Shown here piece by piece: positions 1 through 8,772 of a stretch of 64,000 bases of DNA. Position numbers and translations under genes: made by a program. The number at the start of each line of letters is the position of its first letter. The first letter of the stretch is position 1. The notes beneath the pieces are model-generated. The model did not search any database. It saw only the letters and a program-made list of their open reading frames with translations, and was not told the origin of the DNA. Source of the stretch: Halobacteriovorax sp. (GTDB taxonomy: Bacteria; Bdellovibrionota; Bacteriovoracia; Bacteriovoracales; Bacteriovoracaceae); assembly GCA_002720865.1 (NCBI GenBank), contig PBIO01000014.1, positions 1,349,688 to 1,413,687 on the forward strand, read 5' to 3'.

Positions 1-125
1 ATAATATTTTTTAAAAATGGAAAGCCTTATAAGTTAAAAATAAATGTTCCTCACATCATTCAAGGGAAAAAAATTGAAAAAGGAACCTATTGTTTTATAA
101 AAAACAAAATAGAATTGGAGAGTTC

Positions 126-539
126 ATGTCAGTTGTAAAGATGACGTTTATTATATTCGCCTTAGTGATTACATCATGTAGTACCGTAAAGTATTCGACC
201 TATATACCTAAAGAGAGAAAAACAGAAGATGGTTTTGGGAAAATATTTATTGCGAAAAAAACTTTTCAAAAAGTGACCAGCCATACGAAGATTTATGTAA
301 ATGAAGTAAACGAAAAGAAGAGAATTGGAAAAGTTTCTAAGTTTGATCCGTTGGTGATAGAGCTTCCTCCAGGGGAATATGTTATTTTTGCAAAAGAAAG
401 TAAAGCTAATAGTATTAAAGTTAATATTAGAAAAGGAGAAGAGGTATTTTTGGAGCTTGTTTATGTAGATGGGGTATACTTCCCAGATCCTAGTTTGAAG
501 TTAGTAGAAAGGAGTGACTTAATTTCAAGCTTTGAATGA
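126..539 (+). CDS. Small predicted lipoprotein, unknown function
   Basis: The product is 137 residues if it starts at ATG 126, which has GGAG five bases upstream. An in-frame ATG at 90 would place charged residues before the signal peptide, so I prefer 126. The N-terminus has a basic residue, a hydrophobic stretch (FIIFALVIT) and a Cys in the lipobox-like ITSC, so signal peptidase II processing is likely. The mature part is beta-rich, with a PPGEY turn followed by Lys/Val strands, the look of a PEGA-like or carboxypeptidase-regulatory-like beta sandwich. That resemblance is weak. No family is recognised. Its upstream neighbour lies outside the window. Confidence 0.7.
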   Translation: MSVVKMTFIIFALVITSCSTVKYSTYIPKERKTEDGFGKIFIAKKTFQKVTSHTKIYVNEVNEKKRIGKVSKFDPLVIELPPGEYVIFAKESKANSIKVNIRKGEEVFLELVYVDGVYFPDPSLKLVERSDLISSFE

Positions 540-866
540 GTTTACCTATTGGAAAAAAGACCAAAGAATCTAATTTTTTTGACTAACCCAAAACACCAAG
601 GCCCGCTCATTTTCCCTGCGTTAAGGCCTGCCAAAATACCTCTTCGTGTACTCAATATTCTTATGCCCCTGTCCCTACCGAAAACTCCATAGTATTTGAA
701 ATTACGGGAATAAAAAACAATTTACTCAATCATTTTGAATTGTGGTCGGTGAGTAAATATATTTAAAAAAATAAGAAAATGGCAAAAACAAATGGATGGG
801 GAGCGCCTAGGGTTCAAGGGGAGGTTTCTTTCTAAGAAGCTCTAGTTGGTCTTTATCAAACATTTA
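540..866. other. 327-base gap without a whole gene, holding a transposase relic
   Basis: This stretch separates the lipoprotein gene from a convergent small gene. It holds an 18-codon fragment resembling integrase-core transposases (779-835), annotated separately. On the minus strand about 50 codons stay open between roughly 541 and 695 without a credible start codon. I could not recognise that reading. I see no tRNA and no convincing terminator hairpin. Confidence 0.5.
779..835 (+). pseudogene. Relic of an integrase-core (rve) transposase
   Basis: The reading MAKTNGWGAPRVQGEVSF followed by a stop matches, from memory, the conserved block MAxxNxxWGAPRIHGEL. That block precedes the catalytic core in many bacterial integrase-core transposases. 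Only this block remains. The frame is closed by a stop at 764-766 upstream and at 833-835 downstream, and the DDE catalytic part is missing. I infer a decayed insertion sequence. The match is short, so chance cannot be excluded. Confidence 0.4.
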
Positions 867-1244
867 CTAGAGATGGATCCGATAAGCTAAATAAGCTTGA
901 GATAGCGCAATAATGGTGAAGCCAAAGCCGATACTCCACTGAAGGGTTTTGAATTTATAATCCATTTTCTTTTCTAAGGCTTCGAATCTTGCATCAATTG
1001 AAGCTTCTAATTCTATAAATCTTTGTTCTACAAGATTAAATCTTTCAATTGTATATTGTTTAAAATCTAATAGCTCTTCTGAAGTAGCGAAATTCTTTTC
1101 CATTTTTGTGATTTTAGAATATTGATCTTTAATTAGAAATGGCAATGCGTTTTGCTGATTCAAGTTTCCACCTCGCTCGATTTCCTCTAAGGCCTCTTTC
1201 GTAAGCCTGTCTAAAAAGCCATGTAAAATATTTGATTCAATCAT
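867..1244 (-). CDS. Coiled-coil protein with C-terminal membrane anchor
   Basis: This 125-residue protein has a Lys/Glu-rich N-terminal half. Heptad-like repeats follow (about residues 50-98; FNLVEQRFIELEASIDARFEAL), then a single hydrophobic segment near the C-terminus (IGFGFTIIALSQAYLAY). The layout, coiled coil plus tail anchor, resembles the small DUF1640/Bdr-like proteins found in many bacteria. I do not assign a function. GGAGAC lies just upstream of the ATG. It is transcribed in the same direction as pilT, with about 100 bases between them. Confidence 0.7.
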   Translation of the reverse strand: MIESNILHGFLDRLTKEALEEIERGGNLNQQNALPFLIKDQYSKITKMEKNFATSEELLDFKQYTIERFNLVEQRFIELEASIDARFEALEKKMDYKFKTLQWSIGFGFTIIALSQAYLAYRIHL

Positions 1245-1318
1245 TAAGTCTCCTTGAAAAAGTTAAGGAGTTCATAACAAATGTCTATTGCATTATTTTA
1301 CAGAAAAATTAATTTTAG

Positions 1319-1334
1319 AGTGAAGTTTTTCACT
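1319..1334 (-). terminator. Probable terminator of pilT
   Basis: The dyad AGTGAA/TTCACT with a four-base loop lies just past the pilT stop. On the minus strand it is followed by CTAAAATTAATTTTT. The stem is short (6 bp), so this is a moderate call. Confidence 0.45.
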
Positions 1335-1342
1335 TCTGAAAA

Positions 1343-2431
1343 CTAATCAACAATAAGGGCTTGCATAAAGTCGGACTCTGAGGCGACAGCGCCAAGGGCC
1401 GTTTCTTTTGTGATGCGGCCATTTTGGTAGAGTTCCATAATGCATTGATCGAAGGATTGGGAGCCATTGCCACCTTTGCCGCGACCTTCTCGAATGATTT
1501 GCTGGATTCGGTTAATGCTCTCTTCGCCTTTGATACATTCTTTGATACCGGGACTGGTGACCATGATTTCTTGGGCCACTTCGACGCCGGTATTATCAGC
1601 GTTTTTAAGCATACGCTGGCTTATGGTAGCGTAGAGATTTTCTGCTAAACGTTTTCTCACTTCCTCCTGTTCCTCCGGTGGGAACATGGAGATAAGACGG
1701 CCCACTGAAGTGATGGCGTCAGTGGTGTGAACGGTGGAGAAAACTATATGGCCAGTTTCTGCGGCCTTCAAAGCAATTTGAACTGTTTCCGGGTCTCGCA
1801 TCTCACCGATAAGGATAACATCGGGATCTTGTCTTAGGGCCCCTCTTAGGGCGCTGGCAAAATCTTTGGTGTCTTTACCAATTTCTCTTTGGCTAAGACG
1901 AGCGGTTTTTTGCGGATGAAGATATTCCACTGGATCTTCAATGGTCACAATATGGCAGGGACGATTTTCATTTATATAATCAATCATGGCGGCCAGGGTA
2001 GTGGACTTACCAGAACCAGTGGCCCCAGTGACAAGGACGAGGCCTCGCTGCTGACTTGCTATATTTTTTAAAACTTTTGGAAGGTTTAAGGATTCAAGGG
2101 TTGGAATATTTTCTTTTACGATACGAAGGATCAATCCAATCTTTCTATTGAATCTAAAAAAGTTATAACGGATTCGGCATAGACCAGGAATGGCAAAGCC
2201 TCCATCGTGTTCAGTTAAGGTTCCAAGTTTGTCGATAAGATCTTTTCGGTGAAGGATGATCTTAGAAACTTCTTTCATATCTTCAGCGCTTAAGACATTT
2301 GTTTTAACTGGGACGAGATCGCCGCGAATTCGAAGACAGGGAACTTCCCCAGAGCGAATATGAATATCACTGGCCCCATGTTGAACAGCCAATTGGATTA
2401 AGTTGATTAAATGATTTTTTGAAAAGGGCAT
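1343..2431 (-). CDS. pilT: Type IV pilus retraction ATPase PilT
   Basis: This hexameric cytoplasmic motor ATPase depolymerises type IV pili and so drives twitching and pilus retraction. At 362 residues it is family-typical. An N-terminal PAS-like domain (DIHIRSG) precedes the RecA-like domain with Walker A GATGSGKST (136-144), an Asp box (IVTIEDPVEY), the Walker B region DVILIGEMRD (204-213) and the His box FSTVHTTDA. LRGALRQDPD is the usual PilT/PilU signature. The AIRNLIRE motif typical of PilT appears here as IQQIIREGRGKG, closer to PilU or PilT2, so it may be a paralogue of the main retraction ATPase. No other pilus genes adjoin it. In predatory Bdellovibrionota pili are needed for prey entry. 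Confidence 0.93.
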   Translation of the reverse strand: MPFSKNHLINLIQLAVQHGASDIHIRSGEVPCLRIRGDLVPVKTNVLSAEDMKEVSKIILHRKDLIDKLGTLTEHDGGFAIPGLCRIRYNFFRFNRKIGLILRIVKENIPTLESLNLPKVLKNIASQQRGLVLVTGATGSGKSTTLAAMIDYINENRPCHIVTIEDPVEYLHPQKTARLSQREIGKDTKDFASALRGALRQDPDVILIGEMRDPETVQIALKAAETGHIVFSTVHTTDAITSVGRLISMFPPEEQEEVRKRLAENLYATISQRMLKNADNTGVEVAQEIMVTSPGIKECIKGEESINRIQQIIREGRGKGGNGSQSFDQCIMELYQNGRITKETALGAVASESDFMQALIVD

Positions 2432-2451
2432 CCTTGTCCTCGTTTTATAAT

Positions 2452-3780
2452 TTATTTAATTTTAGCACTTTTTAAGGCCATGAAGGCATTCTTTATACGG
2501 TGTTGACGCACCCAGCGTTCAGTTAAGCAGCTATAACCACCTTGGCCCCAACCTTCTCCCCAGCTATTGGCCGCTAAAAAGCAGAGCTTTCCTTCCCCGC
2601 GTTTTTGTAGCTCTGATGGAAGTTTAATATACCCTATGAGGAGGATGGCATGTCCTCCCGCATGTTCGTTCATAAGTCCACCGGATTTTGAGTTTAGGTA
2701 AGTGACCAGTCCATTATTTTTATAAAAATTTGGAGTGAGCTTAAAACCGGCCACGACAGGTTGATTACTTTTTAGTGAGCCAACAATTTCATCGAGGGTC
2801 TCAATTCTTTGATAATCTTTAACTTGAACAGAGCCTTGCCGGCATCCCATCCCAAGGGGGATATGAGTTTGATTGCTTGGGCGATCAAATTTTGAATAAG
2901 GACAAGCCTTTTCTAGGGGAATATCTGGGTAAGTATTTCTCGAGGAATTTTTAAAAGGCTTAGAAACCCAAGAGCCTCGATTAGAGCAAGGTGAAGTTTG
3001 GCAATCTGGTTTGGCCGACCAGTAAAGGTATTGCTCGGATAAATCTTTTTGATTTCCATGGGCGGAAAGTAGAGTTTCAACGGCCCTGACTCCAGCAAAG
3101 GCAGCGCAGGTGGGACGCTTCCCTTGGTTTTTAATGCTTATATCAAAGGCCCCAGGAATTACATGAAATTTTGATTTAATAGGTGTGACCAAGGGCTTTT
3201 TTAATTTAGAAGGACCCACGGGAACTCCGGCCGATTCAAAATTGAAGGTGGCCTTTTTAAAGTCGTTTAGCTGACTTAAAAATTCTTTTTGCTTTTTCTT
3301 CCAATGCTTTAAGGTTTGATCTCTTTTTGACTGCCAATCTGAAAGGGTGCTTTGATTCTTTCTTTTTAAAGCATCCAGGTTTTTAAGGTGCTGCTCTTTT
3401 AAGGAGAGCTTTTTCTCTGGCACTCGACTAGGCTTTTGAGTTTTATGCTTTAAGCGCTCGCGGTTCTTTTTTAGCATATCTTGAATGGCCTGTTGGCCCT
3501 TAGATAATTTTTTAGGAGTAGGCTTTGGAGTTGGGTCAGGCTTAATAACAGGAGCCGGTGTTGGTTTAGGAATTGGGGTTGGCTTCACTACAACTTTTGG
3601 AGTTGGGGCAGGCTTTGGTTCAAACTTAGGAGACATCTTGGCGGGCCAACCTAGGTTTTGCCAAATGCTTCCCACCACTATATTTCCGTGGTCAGATAAT
3701 GGGGCTACTCTAACATCGTCAGAGTAAAAGGTTCTCGCCTGGAGGGCCGAGCAAAGTAGTAGGGGGAGGAGCCATTTCAT
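2452..3780 (-). CDS. Secreted papain-like (C1A) cysteine protease
   Basis: A 442-residue exported peptidase. A short signal peptide (MKWLLPLLLCSALQA) is followed by a Pro/Lys-rich linker (about 52-92, KPTPxP repeats), a Lys-rich coiled-coil pro-region (about 93-180) and a C-terminal C1 peptidase domain (about 205-440). The catalytic set is visible: Cys225 in KRPTCAAFAG (preceded by the oxyanion Gln in KNQG), His377 in EHAGGHAILLIGY and Asn405 in AANSWGEGWG. The long linker and helical pro-region suggest an autoinhibited zymogen or cell-surface tether. It probably degrades prey or extracellular protein. Twenty bases separate it from pilT downstream. Confidence 0.88.
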   Translation of the reverse strand: MKWLLPLLLCSALQARTFYSDDVRVAPLSDHGNIVVGSIWQNLGWPAKMSPKFEPKPAPTPKVVVKPTPIPKPTPAPVIKPDPTPKPTPKKLSKGQQAIQDMLKKNRERLKHKTQKPSRVPEKKLSLKEQHLKNLDALKRKNQSTLSDWQSKRDQTLKHWKKKQKEFLSQLNDFKKATFNFESAGVPVGPSKLKKPLVTPIKSKFHVIPGAFDISIKNQGKRPTCAAFAGVRAVETLLSAHGNQKDLSEQYLYWSAKPDCQTSPCSNRGSWVSKPFKNSSRNTYPDIPLEKACPYSKFDRPSNQTHIPLGMGCRQGSVQVKDYQRIETLDEIVGSLKSNQPVVAGFKLTPNFYKNNGLVTYLNSKSGGLMNEHAGGHAILLIGYIKLPSELQKRGEGKLCFLAANSWGEGWGQGGYSCLTERWVRQHRIKNAFMALKSAKIK

Positions 3781-3834
3781 AGGAGTATTCTATCCAATTG
3801 CCACCCAATTTGAGAACTTGTAGTCTAGTAGTAG

Positions 3835-4812
3835 ATGAAAAATAAAGTGCTTATAATCAGACTTTCTAGCTTTGGGGACATTGTTCAGTGCATGAGTGTT
3901 CTTGACTCTCTTACTGGGGAATCTTTTGATGCAGAGGTTCATTGGCTGGTTAGATCTGATCTTTTGGATGTGCCAGGCCTTTCAAAGAAAGTAAGCAAGG
4001 TTTGGGCCTTTGATAGGAAGGACGGGCTTTTAGGATTAATTAAGCTTGGTCTAAGGCTTCGTGGGCAAGGATTTACCCATATTTATGATGCTCATTCATC
4101 TATGCGCTCTCGAATTCTTTGTTCGCTTTTAAGACCATTATGCTTAGGACCAAAACTTGCTCGCAGAAGTAAGGAGCGCTTTAAGAGGTTCTTACTTTTT
4201 AGTCTCGGAATAAATAAATTTCCAAAACCATTTAAGGGAATGCTTAGTTATCACCGTCCCATTGAAAAATGGGGAATAGGACCTAGGGAGAGCTTTTCAG
4301 ATAGCTGGAGTTTTTCTGGAGGCAAAGAGTTTGAAGGAATTGCACTAGCTCCTTCAGCTGCTTGGGAGATGAAGCGCTGGCCATTAGAGCACTGGAAAAA
4401 TTTAATTAGAGAACTTCCTGAACAAAAATTTGTGGTTCTCGGAGGTCCTGGGGATAGTTTTTGCAAGGAGCTTGAAGAAGTGGATTCAAGTCGAGTGAAA
4501 AATCTGGCCGGAAAATTAAGCTTGGCCGAGTCCTGTGAGCTTGTTTCTAAAGCGCCGCTGTTAGTGTCGGCCGATACAGGTCTTATTCATGTGGCAGATT
4601 TATTGGGAAAAAAGGGAATCTCTTTAATGGGACCCACGGCCTTTGGCTTTGCTACTAATAAAAATATAAAAACTCTTGAATTAGACCTTGAATGCAGACC
4701 TTGTACAAAGGATGGCAGGGGAAATTGCTCGCAAGAGGTTTATCAAAAATGCATGGTAGAGTTAACCCCAGAGTTTGTAGCAAGGGCCGTTAGGGAGCAA
4801 TTGGAAATTTAG
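3835..4812 (+). CDS. GT9 glycosyltransferase (heptosyltransferase-like)
   Basis: A GT-B fold enzyme of family GT9, the ADP-heptose:LPS heptosyltransferases (WaaC/WaaF/RfaQ type) of inner-core LPS synthesis. At 325 residues the length is typical. The start MKNKVLIIRLSSFGDIVQC holds the GT9 N-terminal IRxSxxGD motif. The C-terminal domain holds LAPSAAWEMKRWP (the WxxKxWP donor-site motif), FVVLGGPGD and SADTGLIHVADLLGKK, where the Asp-Thr-Gly-x-x-H core is diagnostic. Cys residues cluster near the end (CRPCTKDGRGNCSQ), as in other heptosyltransferase-like proteins. The exact acceptor sugar is unknown. The next gene starts at the base after its stop, so the two are probably co-transcribed. Confidence 0.85.
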   Translation: MKNKVLIIRLSSFGDIVQCMSVLDSLTGESFDAEVHWLVRSDLLDVPGLSKKVSKVWAFDRKDGLLGLIKLGLRLRGQGFTHIYDAHSSMRSRILCSLLRPLCLGPKLARRSKERFKRFLLFSLGINKFPKPFKGMLSYHRPIEKWGIGPRESFSDSWSFSGGKEFEGIALAPSAAWEMKRWPLEHWKNLIRELPEQKFVVLGGPGDSFCKELEEVDSSRVKNLAGKLSLAESCELVSKAPLLVSADTGLIHVADLLGKKGISLMGPTAFGFATNKNIKTLELDLECRPCTKDGRGNCSQEVYQKCMVELTPEFVARAVREQLEI

Positions 4813-5967
4813 ATGAAGCTTTTAAGTAAATACTTCGGAAAAAACAAAAATCTTTCTAAGATAAAAATTTCTCCAGAAACTTATTTTAATGTTTTTGATA
4901 ATAGTCTTATTGGAATTGGCATTTGCTCAATTGATGGAACATTCATCAAGGCCAATGAAAAATTCTGTACTTTACTTGGATATTCTCAAAATGAGTTGAT
5001 TGGCATGTCCTTTGAGGATATTACTCACCCCGATGATATTGAAAGAAATGTAAGAGAGGATATTAATCTTGTTGATTCTCGTCAAAAATCCTTTCAAATT
5101 GAAAAACGCTATATAAAAAAGAATGGAGATATTTTGTGGGTGATTCTTAATGTCTTCTTAAACACAGATCCTGATTCAGGGGAGAAGTACTTTGTAGGGC
5201 AGGTTCAAGATATTACTTCGCTAAAAGAGACCATTCAAAACCTTCAAAACGAAAAAGAAAAAAATATTCATGCGGCCAGATTATCTGACTTAGGTGAAAT
5301 GGCCGGGGGAATGGCCCATGAAATTAATAACCCCTTGCAGATTATTTTAAGCTCGACGAATTTATTAGAAAAAAAACTAGAGGGTATGGAACTTCAGGAT
5401 GAATCGATACCAAAGTATTTAGAAAAAACAAAAACTTCAGTTTTAAGGATGAATAAAATCATTAAGTCTATGTTGGTTTTTTCAAAGTCCAATAAAAAAC
5501 TAGACTTTAGTCCCATTCTTTTTTCTGATATTTTGAGTGAAACTCTTGTCTTTTGTGAGGAAAGATTTAAGTTTCAAAATGTTAATATCCAAAAAGACTT
5601 AGGAGCTGACGTTAAGATCAATTGCCATCATGTTGAGCTTTCTCAGGTACTCTTAAATCTGTTTAATAATTCTTTTGATTCTGTTGATAAAGAAGCTGAT
5701 GAGTCCAAAAAATGGATTAGGGTAAAAACATTTAAAGAAAAAGACTATTTTTATATTCTTGTCTTTGATGGGGGTGGAGGTGTACCTAAAGAAATAAGAA
5801 GTGAAATCTTTAAACCTTTTTACACCACGAAGAATTCAGGTAAAGGGGCCGGACTTGGTCTAAGCATTTGCACAGGGATTATTGAATCTCACGGTGGCAC
5901 CATTTCCTACGATAGCTTTGAAGGGGAGAATTGCTTTAAAATTATTCTTCCCGTGGCTAAGAGCTAA
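4813..5967 (+). CDS. PAS-domain sensor histidine kinase
   Basis: This 384-residue kinase probably autophosphorylates on His169 and passes phosphate to an unlinked response regulator. It has one PAS domain (about 22-138, with a PAC part ending GQVQDITSLKE) and a coiled-coil linker. The dimerisation/His region is MAGGMAHEINNPLQ, of the NtrB/FlrB-like subfamily. The ATPase domain shows the N box (QVLLNLFNNSFDS), G1 (FDGGGGVP), F (IFKPFYTTK) and G2 (GAGLGLSI) boxes. There is no membrane segment or signal peptide, so it senses a cytoplasmic cue. Its ATG abuts the GT9 stop codon. Its 3' end overlaps the convergent next gene by 11 bases. Confidence 0.9.
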   Translation: MKLLSKYFGKNKNLSKIKISPETYFNVFDNSLIGIGICSIDGTFIKANEKFCTLLGYSQNELIGMSFEDITHPDDIERNVREDINLVDSRQKSFQIEKRYIKKNGDILWVILNVFLNTDPDSGEKYFVGQVQDITSLKETIQNLQNEKEKNIHAARLSDLGEMAGGMAHEINNPLQIILSSTNLLEKKLEGMELQDESIPKYLEKTKTSVLRMNKIIKSMLVFSKSNKKLDFSPILFSDILSETLVFCEERFKFQNVNIQKDLGADVKINCHHVELSQVLLNLFNNSFDSVDKEADESKKWIRVKTFKEKDYFYILVFDGGGGVPKEIRSEIFKPFYTTKNSGKGAGLGLSICTGIIESHGGTISYDSFEGENCFKIILPVAKS

Positions 5968-7594
5968 CTTCTTTTCGCATCTTCCAAAGCAAATGACTAA
6001 TAAATGGTCTTCTATCTTCCCTTGTCGCCACCATAAGCAGCTTTGTTATCTTTAGGTTTTCAGGGTCAGAATAAAGTAGGATCAGAAGCTCGTTAATATA
6101 GTCTGTGCTAAGGGTAATATAATTATCTGTTCCAATCCCTAACTTTACTCCTTTTTTCTCCCACCAAGAAAAAGGATGATCTTTATAATCTGGAAACATT
6201 CCCGTTAGCTTAAGGTTAGAAGAGGGAAGGGCCACAAGAGAAACTTTCTTATGAATCATTCTATTAAGAACATCATGTTGGTAGTGCTCAATTTCTCTGG
6301 CCGTATGAAACTTCGATTTAATAAAACTAGTTTCTTCATCTTCCGTAAGTTTTTTACCCGCAAAGATTTTCTTTTTAACTTTTTCATCATGCCAATCTAA
6401 ATCTTTAAGCTCGTCGTAGAGCTGGCTTCCTTCATCAGGAGCTTTTTCTGCACGGTTTAGATCCATGGCTTTTTGGTAGAGTCTATGAAAATAGTAGTTA
6501 GGATTAACCCCAAGGCTTAAACCATGCTCAAGGGTATCGATATGCCAGATGTTCATGGCATTATCTACGGATTGAACACCTTTTCTAAGCACCTTCCAGG
6601 TTTCACCGTGGTGGGAGCGAATCTTAAAGCCAGCGTATTGAAGTTTTCTAAGACCCGCTTTCATTTCTTCAAAATGGGCCTTTCTATAGAGCTCTTTTTC
6701 ATCACCAACCGTATCTACTTCCTTGAGATGTCCTTTTAGCTCAGGAAACTTCTCAAGCAGCGTCATGATTGAGTTGACCTGCTGGTTAAAATGCTCTTTT
6801 TTAGTTTCAAAGTTTTCAGTATCAAAGAAGTCAGCTTCTTTTCTAAAACTAGGACTTAAAATAAAGTTAAATTTTGGTACTTCCTTTTGAAATTTTTTAA
6901 AGCCTTCGTAAAGACCCATGACAACTTCCTCTTCCGAGACGTCTCCGATTCCTGGAATCTGTTCCGTGCTAATACCGGAGCTTCTTGAAAGAGTGAATTT
7001 AAGCCTGATTTTTCCAACGTTATAGTTTTTGTAAAGCTCCGAGGCCATATGATAGGCGGCATCGATATGAGCCTGTTTATCTACAAGAATTAATTTAGGA
7101 AGGAATAAAATCTTTAGATATGTCTTAAACTGCTCTCCTTCTTTGAGTCTAATAAGGCGGTCCACATCTTGTACCGTTTCAATTGGCCAAGAGTCTTCAC
7201 CATAAACTTCTACTATTTTTTCTTTGTAAATCTCTTCATTAGGCCCTTCTATCAATTTTTTTAATCTAGGAAAAATGAACTCAGCACTAAGAGAGCCTGT
7301 TAGATGTATATGCTCTTCGTGGTAGGGAAGTGGAAAGGCCTTGAAAAACATTTTAAAGGCCATGGAGAGGGGATGGTCTAATAGCTTTTCAATAGGCACT
7401 TCATCTATATGAAATTGAGCCAGCAAATGAATAAACTCATCAACGATTTTTAGAACCTGTGGATTTCTTCTTGAAAGGGGACTAAAGGTGAGGAGCTCCA
7501 AGGTGTTCGATAAACTGATACCATTGGTTTCAGAGATTATATGGACAAGCTCTCTTTCCATATCACTTACTAATTCTTCTTCTGATTTGGGCAT
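5957..7594 (-). CDS. Adenosine deaminase-family metallohydrolase
   Basis: A 545-residue amidohydrolase-superfamily protein related to adenosine/AMP deaminases. The family's metal and catalytic motifs are visible: HIHLTGSL (His95, His97), HHGET (His328/329, Glu331, matching the HAGE motif), LEHG (His357), PSSN (457-460) and GIGTDN (Asp490). It is longer than ordinary adenosine deaminase (about 340 residues). An N-terminal helical extension of about 85 residues and an insert between residues 380 and 440 account for the excess, a shape closer to ADGF/AMP deaminase-like enzymes. The substrate cannot be named from the sequence; purine salvage is the natural guess. No signal peptide. It lies six bases downstream of the J-domain gene. 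Confidence 0.8.
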   Translation of the reverse strand: MPKSEEELVSDMERELVHIISETNGISLSNTLELLTFSPLSRRNPQVLKIVDEFIHLLAQFHIDEVPIEKLLDHPLSMAFKMFFKAFPLPYHEEHIHLTGSLSAEFIFPRLKKLIEGPNEEIYKEKIVEVYGEDSWPIETVQDVDRLIRLKEGEQFKTYLKILFLPKLILVDKQAHIDAAYHMASELYKNYNVGKIRLKFTLSRSSGISTEQIPGIGDVSEEEVVMGLYEGFKKFQKEVPKFNFILSPSFRKEADFFDTENFETKKEHFNQQVNSIMTLLEKFPELKGHLKEVDTVGDEKELYRKAHFEEMKAGLRKLQYAGFKIRSHHGETWKVLRKGVQSVDNAMNIWHIDTLEHGLSLGVNPNYYFHRLYQKAMDLNRAEKAPDEGSQLYDELKDLDWHDEKVKKKIFAGKKLTEDEETSFIKSKFHTAREIEHYQHDVLNRMIHKKVSLVALPSSNLKLTGMFPDYKDHPFSWWEKKGVKLGIGTDNYITLSTDYINELLILLYSDPENLKITKLLMVATREDRRPFISHLLWKMRKEVSS

Positions 7595-7599
7595 TTTTT

Positions 7600-8706
7600 C
7601 TAGTCCTTATTTTTTAGTATATCGTAGGCCGCTTGAATTTGAGTAAAATTATCATTGGCCACTTCTTCAAAGGATTTTGGAATTCCTTTACTGGCCAGCC
7701 GATCTGGATGTTTTAACATCGATAGTTTCTTATAAGTTTTTTTAATTTCTTCCGCGCTGGCTTCTTCCGTTAATCCAAAAATTTTTAAGGCCCCTGGGAT
7801 ATCATTTTTTCCGTTTAGTGGGGGAAGCGGAGAGAGGGTATGAAATAGATGGGCTTCAGCCGTGATAGATTCAATAAGATCTTTGATAGAAACAAAGTAT
7901 TTCTTGTCTTCAGTGATAAGTGCTTTGTTAACTAATTTTTCTCGGCTAGGGAGATCCCAAGCGGAAAAGGGGTTCTTTGCCTCTACTATTGTTTTATAAA
8001 TCTTTTGTTCATTTTGTCCTTCAACTTTGGCAAGAAATGCTGCTACGGCTTTTAGGATAGAGGCCATTGAAATTCTCAATTTTCTACTTACGGCCTTGGC
8101 CAGCTCTTTTGAGAAATCATCCTCTCCACAAAAACCTTGAAGGAAAGTCTTGGTAATTAGTAGGTCTGTAATCTCGTTATATTGGGGTAAGTTTTTTGTT
8201 GAGCGAGAAAGAGGAACTTCTCTTTTTAAAAGGTTTTTTAAATTATTAATAAATGTTCTTTGGGTTGGAGCAGCGGAGAATTTCTTATTAAACTTGGTTC
8301 TAACTTCAGAGATGGCCTGTCCTTCTCCCCACTGAAGACTTTCAAATAGGGCCAAGGTTTTTTGCACATCTTCAAGAAGCTCTTCATTTCCGACCTTATT
8401 AAGTTCGTCTGAATAGTCTAGGTAGCGAATTTCGACTTCGGATTTTCCCGCCCGCTTATTCTTTATTCCTGCCTCTAGTGCGTCATTGTTAACAAGCGAA
8501 CTATTTTTGGAGTTCTCACCCTTTCTAAGCATCGCTTCTTTATGGGCAATCATTGCCTCAAGATTCGCCCCACCTTTTTTGGGTTTGTTCTTGCTAAAGA
8601 GATCATTAAAAAGAGAAAAAACCACAGGAGCAAAGAGTTTTGCTAAAAAGATGGCGCATAAACCAATCACAATTGCATTTATAATTTGCTCTTTAGGAAA
8701 GCTCAT
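7600..8706 (-). CDS. Membrane-anchored J-domain (DnaJ-like) co-chaperone
   Basis: The N-terminus carries one transmembrane segment (IINAIVIGLCAIFLAKLFAPVVFSLF). A charged linker and a helical middle region (about 110-270) that could be a TerB-like domain follow. The C-terminus is a J domain (about 305-368) with ILKIFGLT-type start and the essential KHPDR motif that stimulates DnaK. Membrane anchor, helical region and C-terminal J domain recall DjlA, although DjlA orders are not identical. It probably recruits DnaK to the inner membrane. The adenosine deaminase-like gene follows after five bases on the same strand. Confidence 0.75.
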   Translation of the reverse strand: MSFPKEQIINAIVIGLCAIFLAKLFAPVVFSLFNDLFSKNKPKKGGANLEAMIAHKEAMLRKGENSKNSSLVNNDALEAGIKNKRAGKSEVEIRYLDYSDELNKVGNEELLEDVQKTLALFESLQWGEGQAISEVRTKFNKKFSAAPTQRTFINNLKNLLKREVPLSRSTKNLPQYNEITDLLITKTFLQGFCGEDDFSKELAKAVSRKLRISMASILKAVAAFLAKVEGQNEQKIYKTIVEAKNPFSAWDLPSREKLVNKALITEDKKYFVSIKDLIESITAEAHLFHTLSPLPPLNGKNDIPGALKIFGLTEEASAEEIKKTYKKLSMLKHPDRLASKGIPKSFEEVANDNFTQIQAAYDILKNKD

Positions 8707-8772
8707 TTCTTTTCACGTAGATTAGAGGTAAAATATAGATATATTCTAACAATTTATTTTCAAAGAAAGAAC

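Noticed and set aside
807..863. 18-codon minus-strand frame starting just after the coiled-coil gene
   Set aside because: No ribosome site, and it overlaps the transposase relic on the other strand. A short open frame here is likely by chance.
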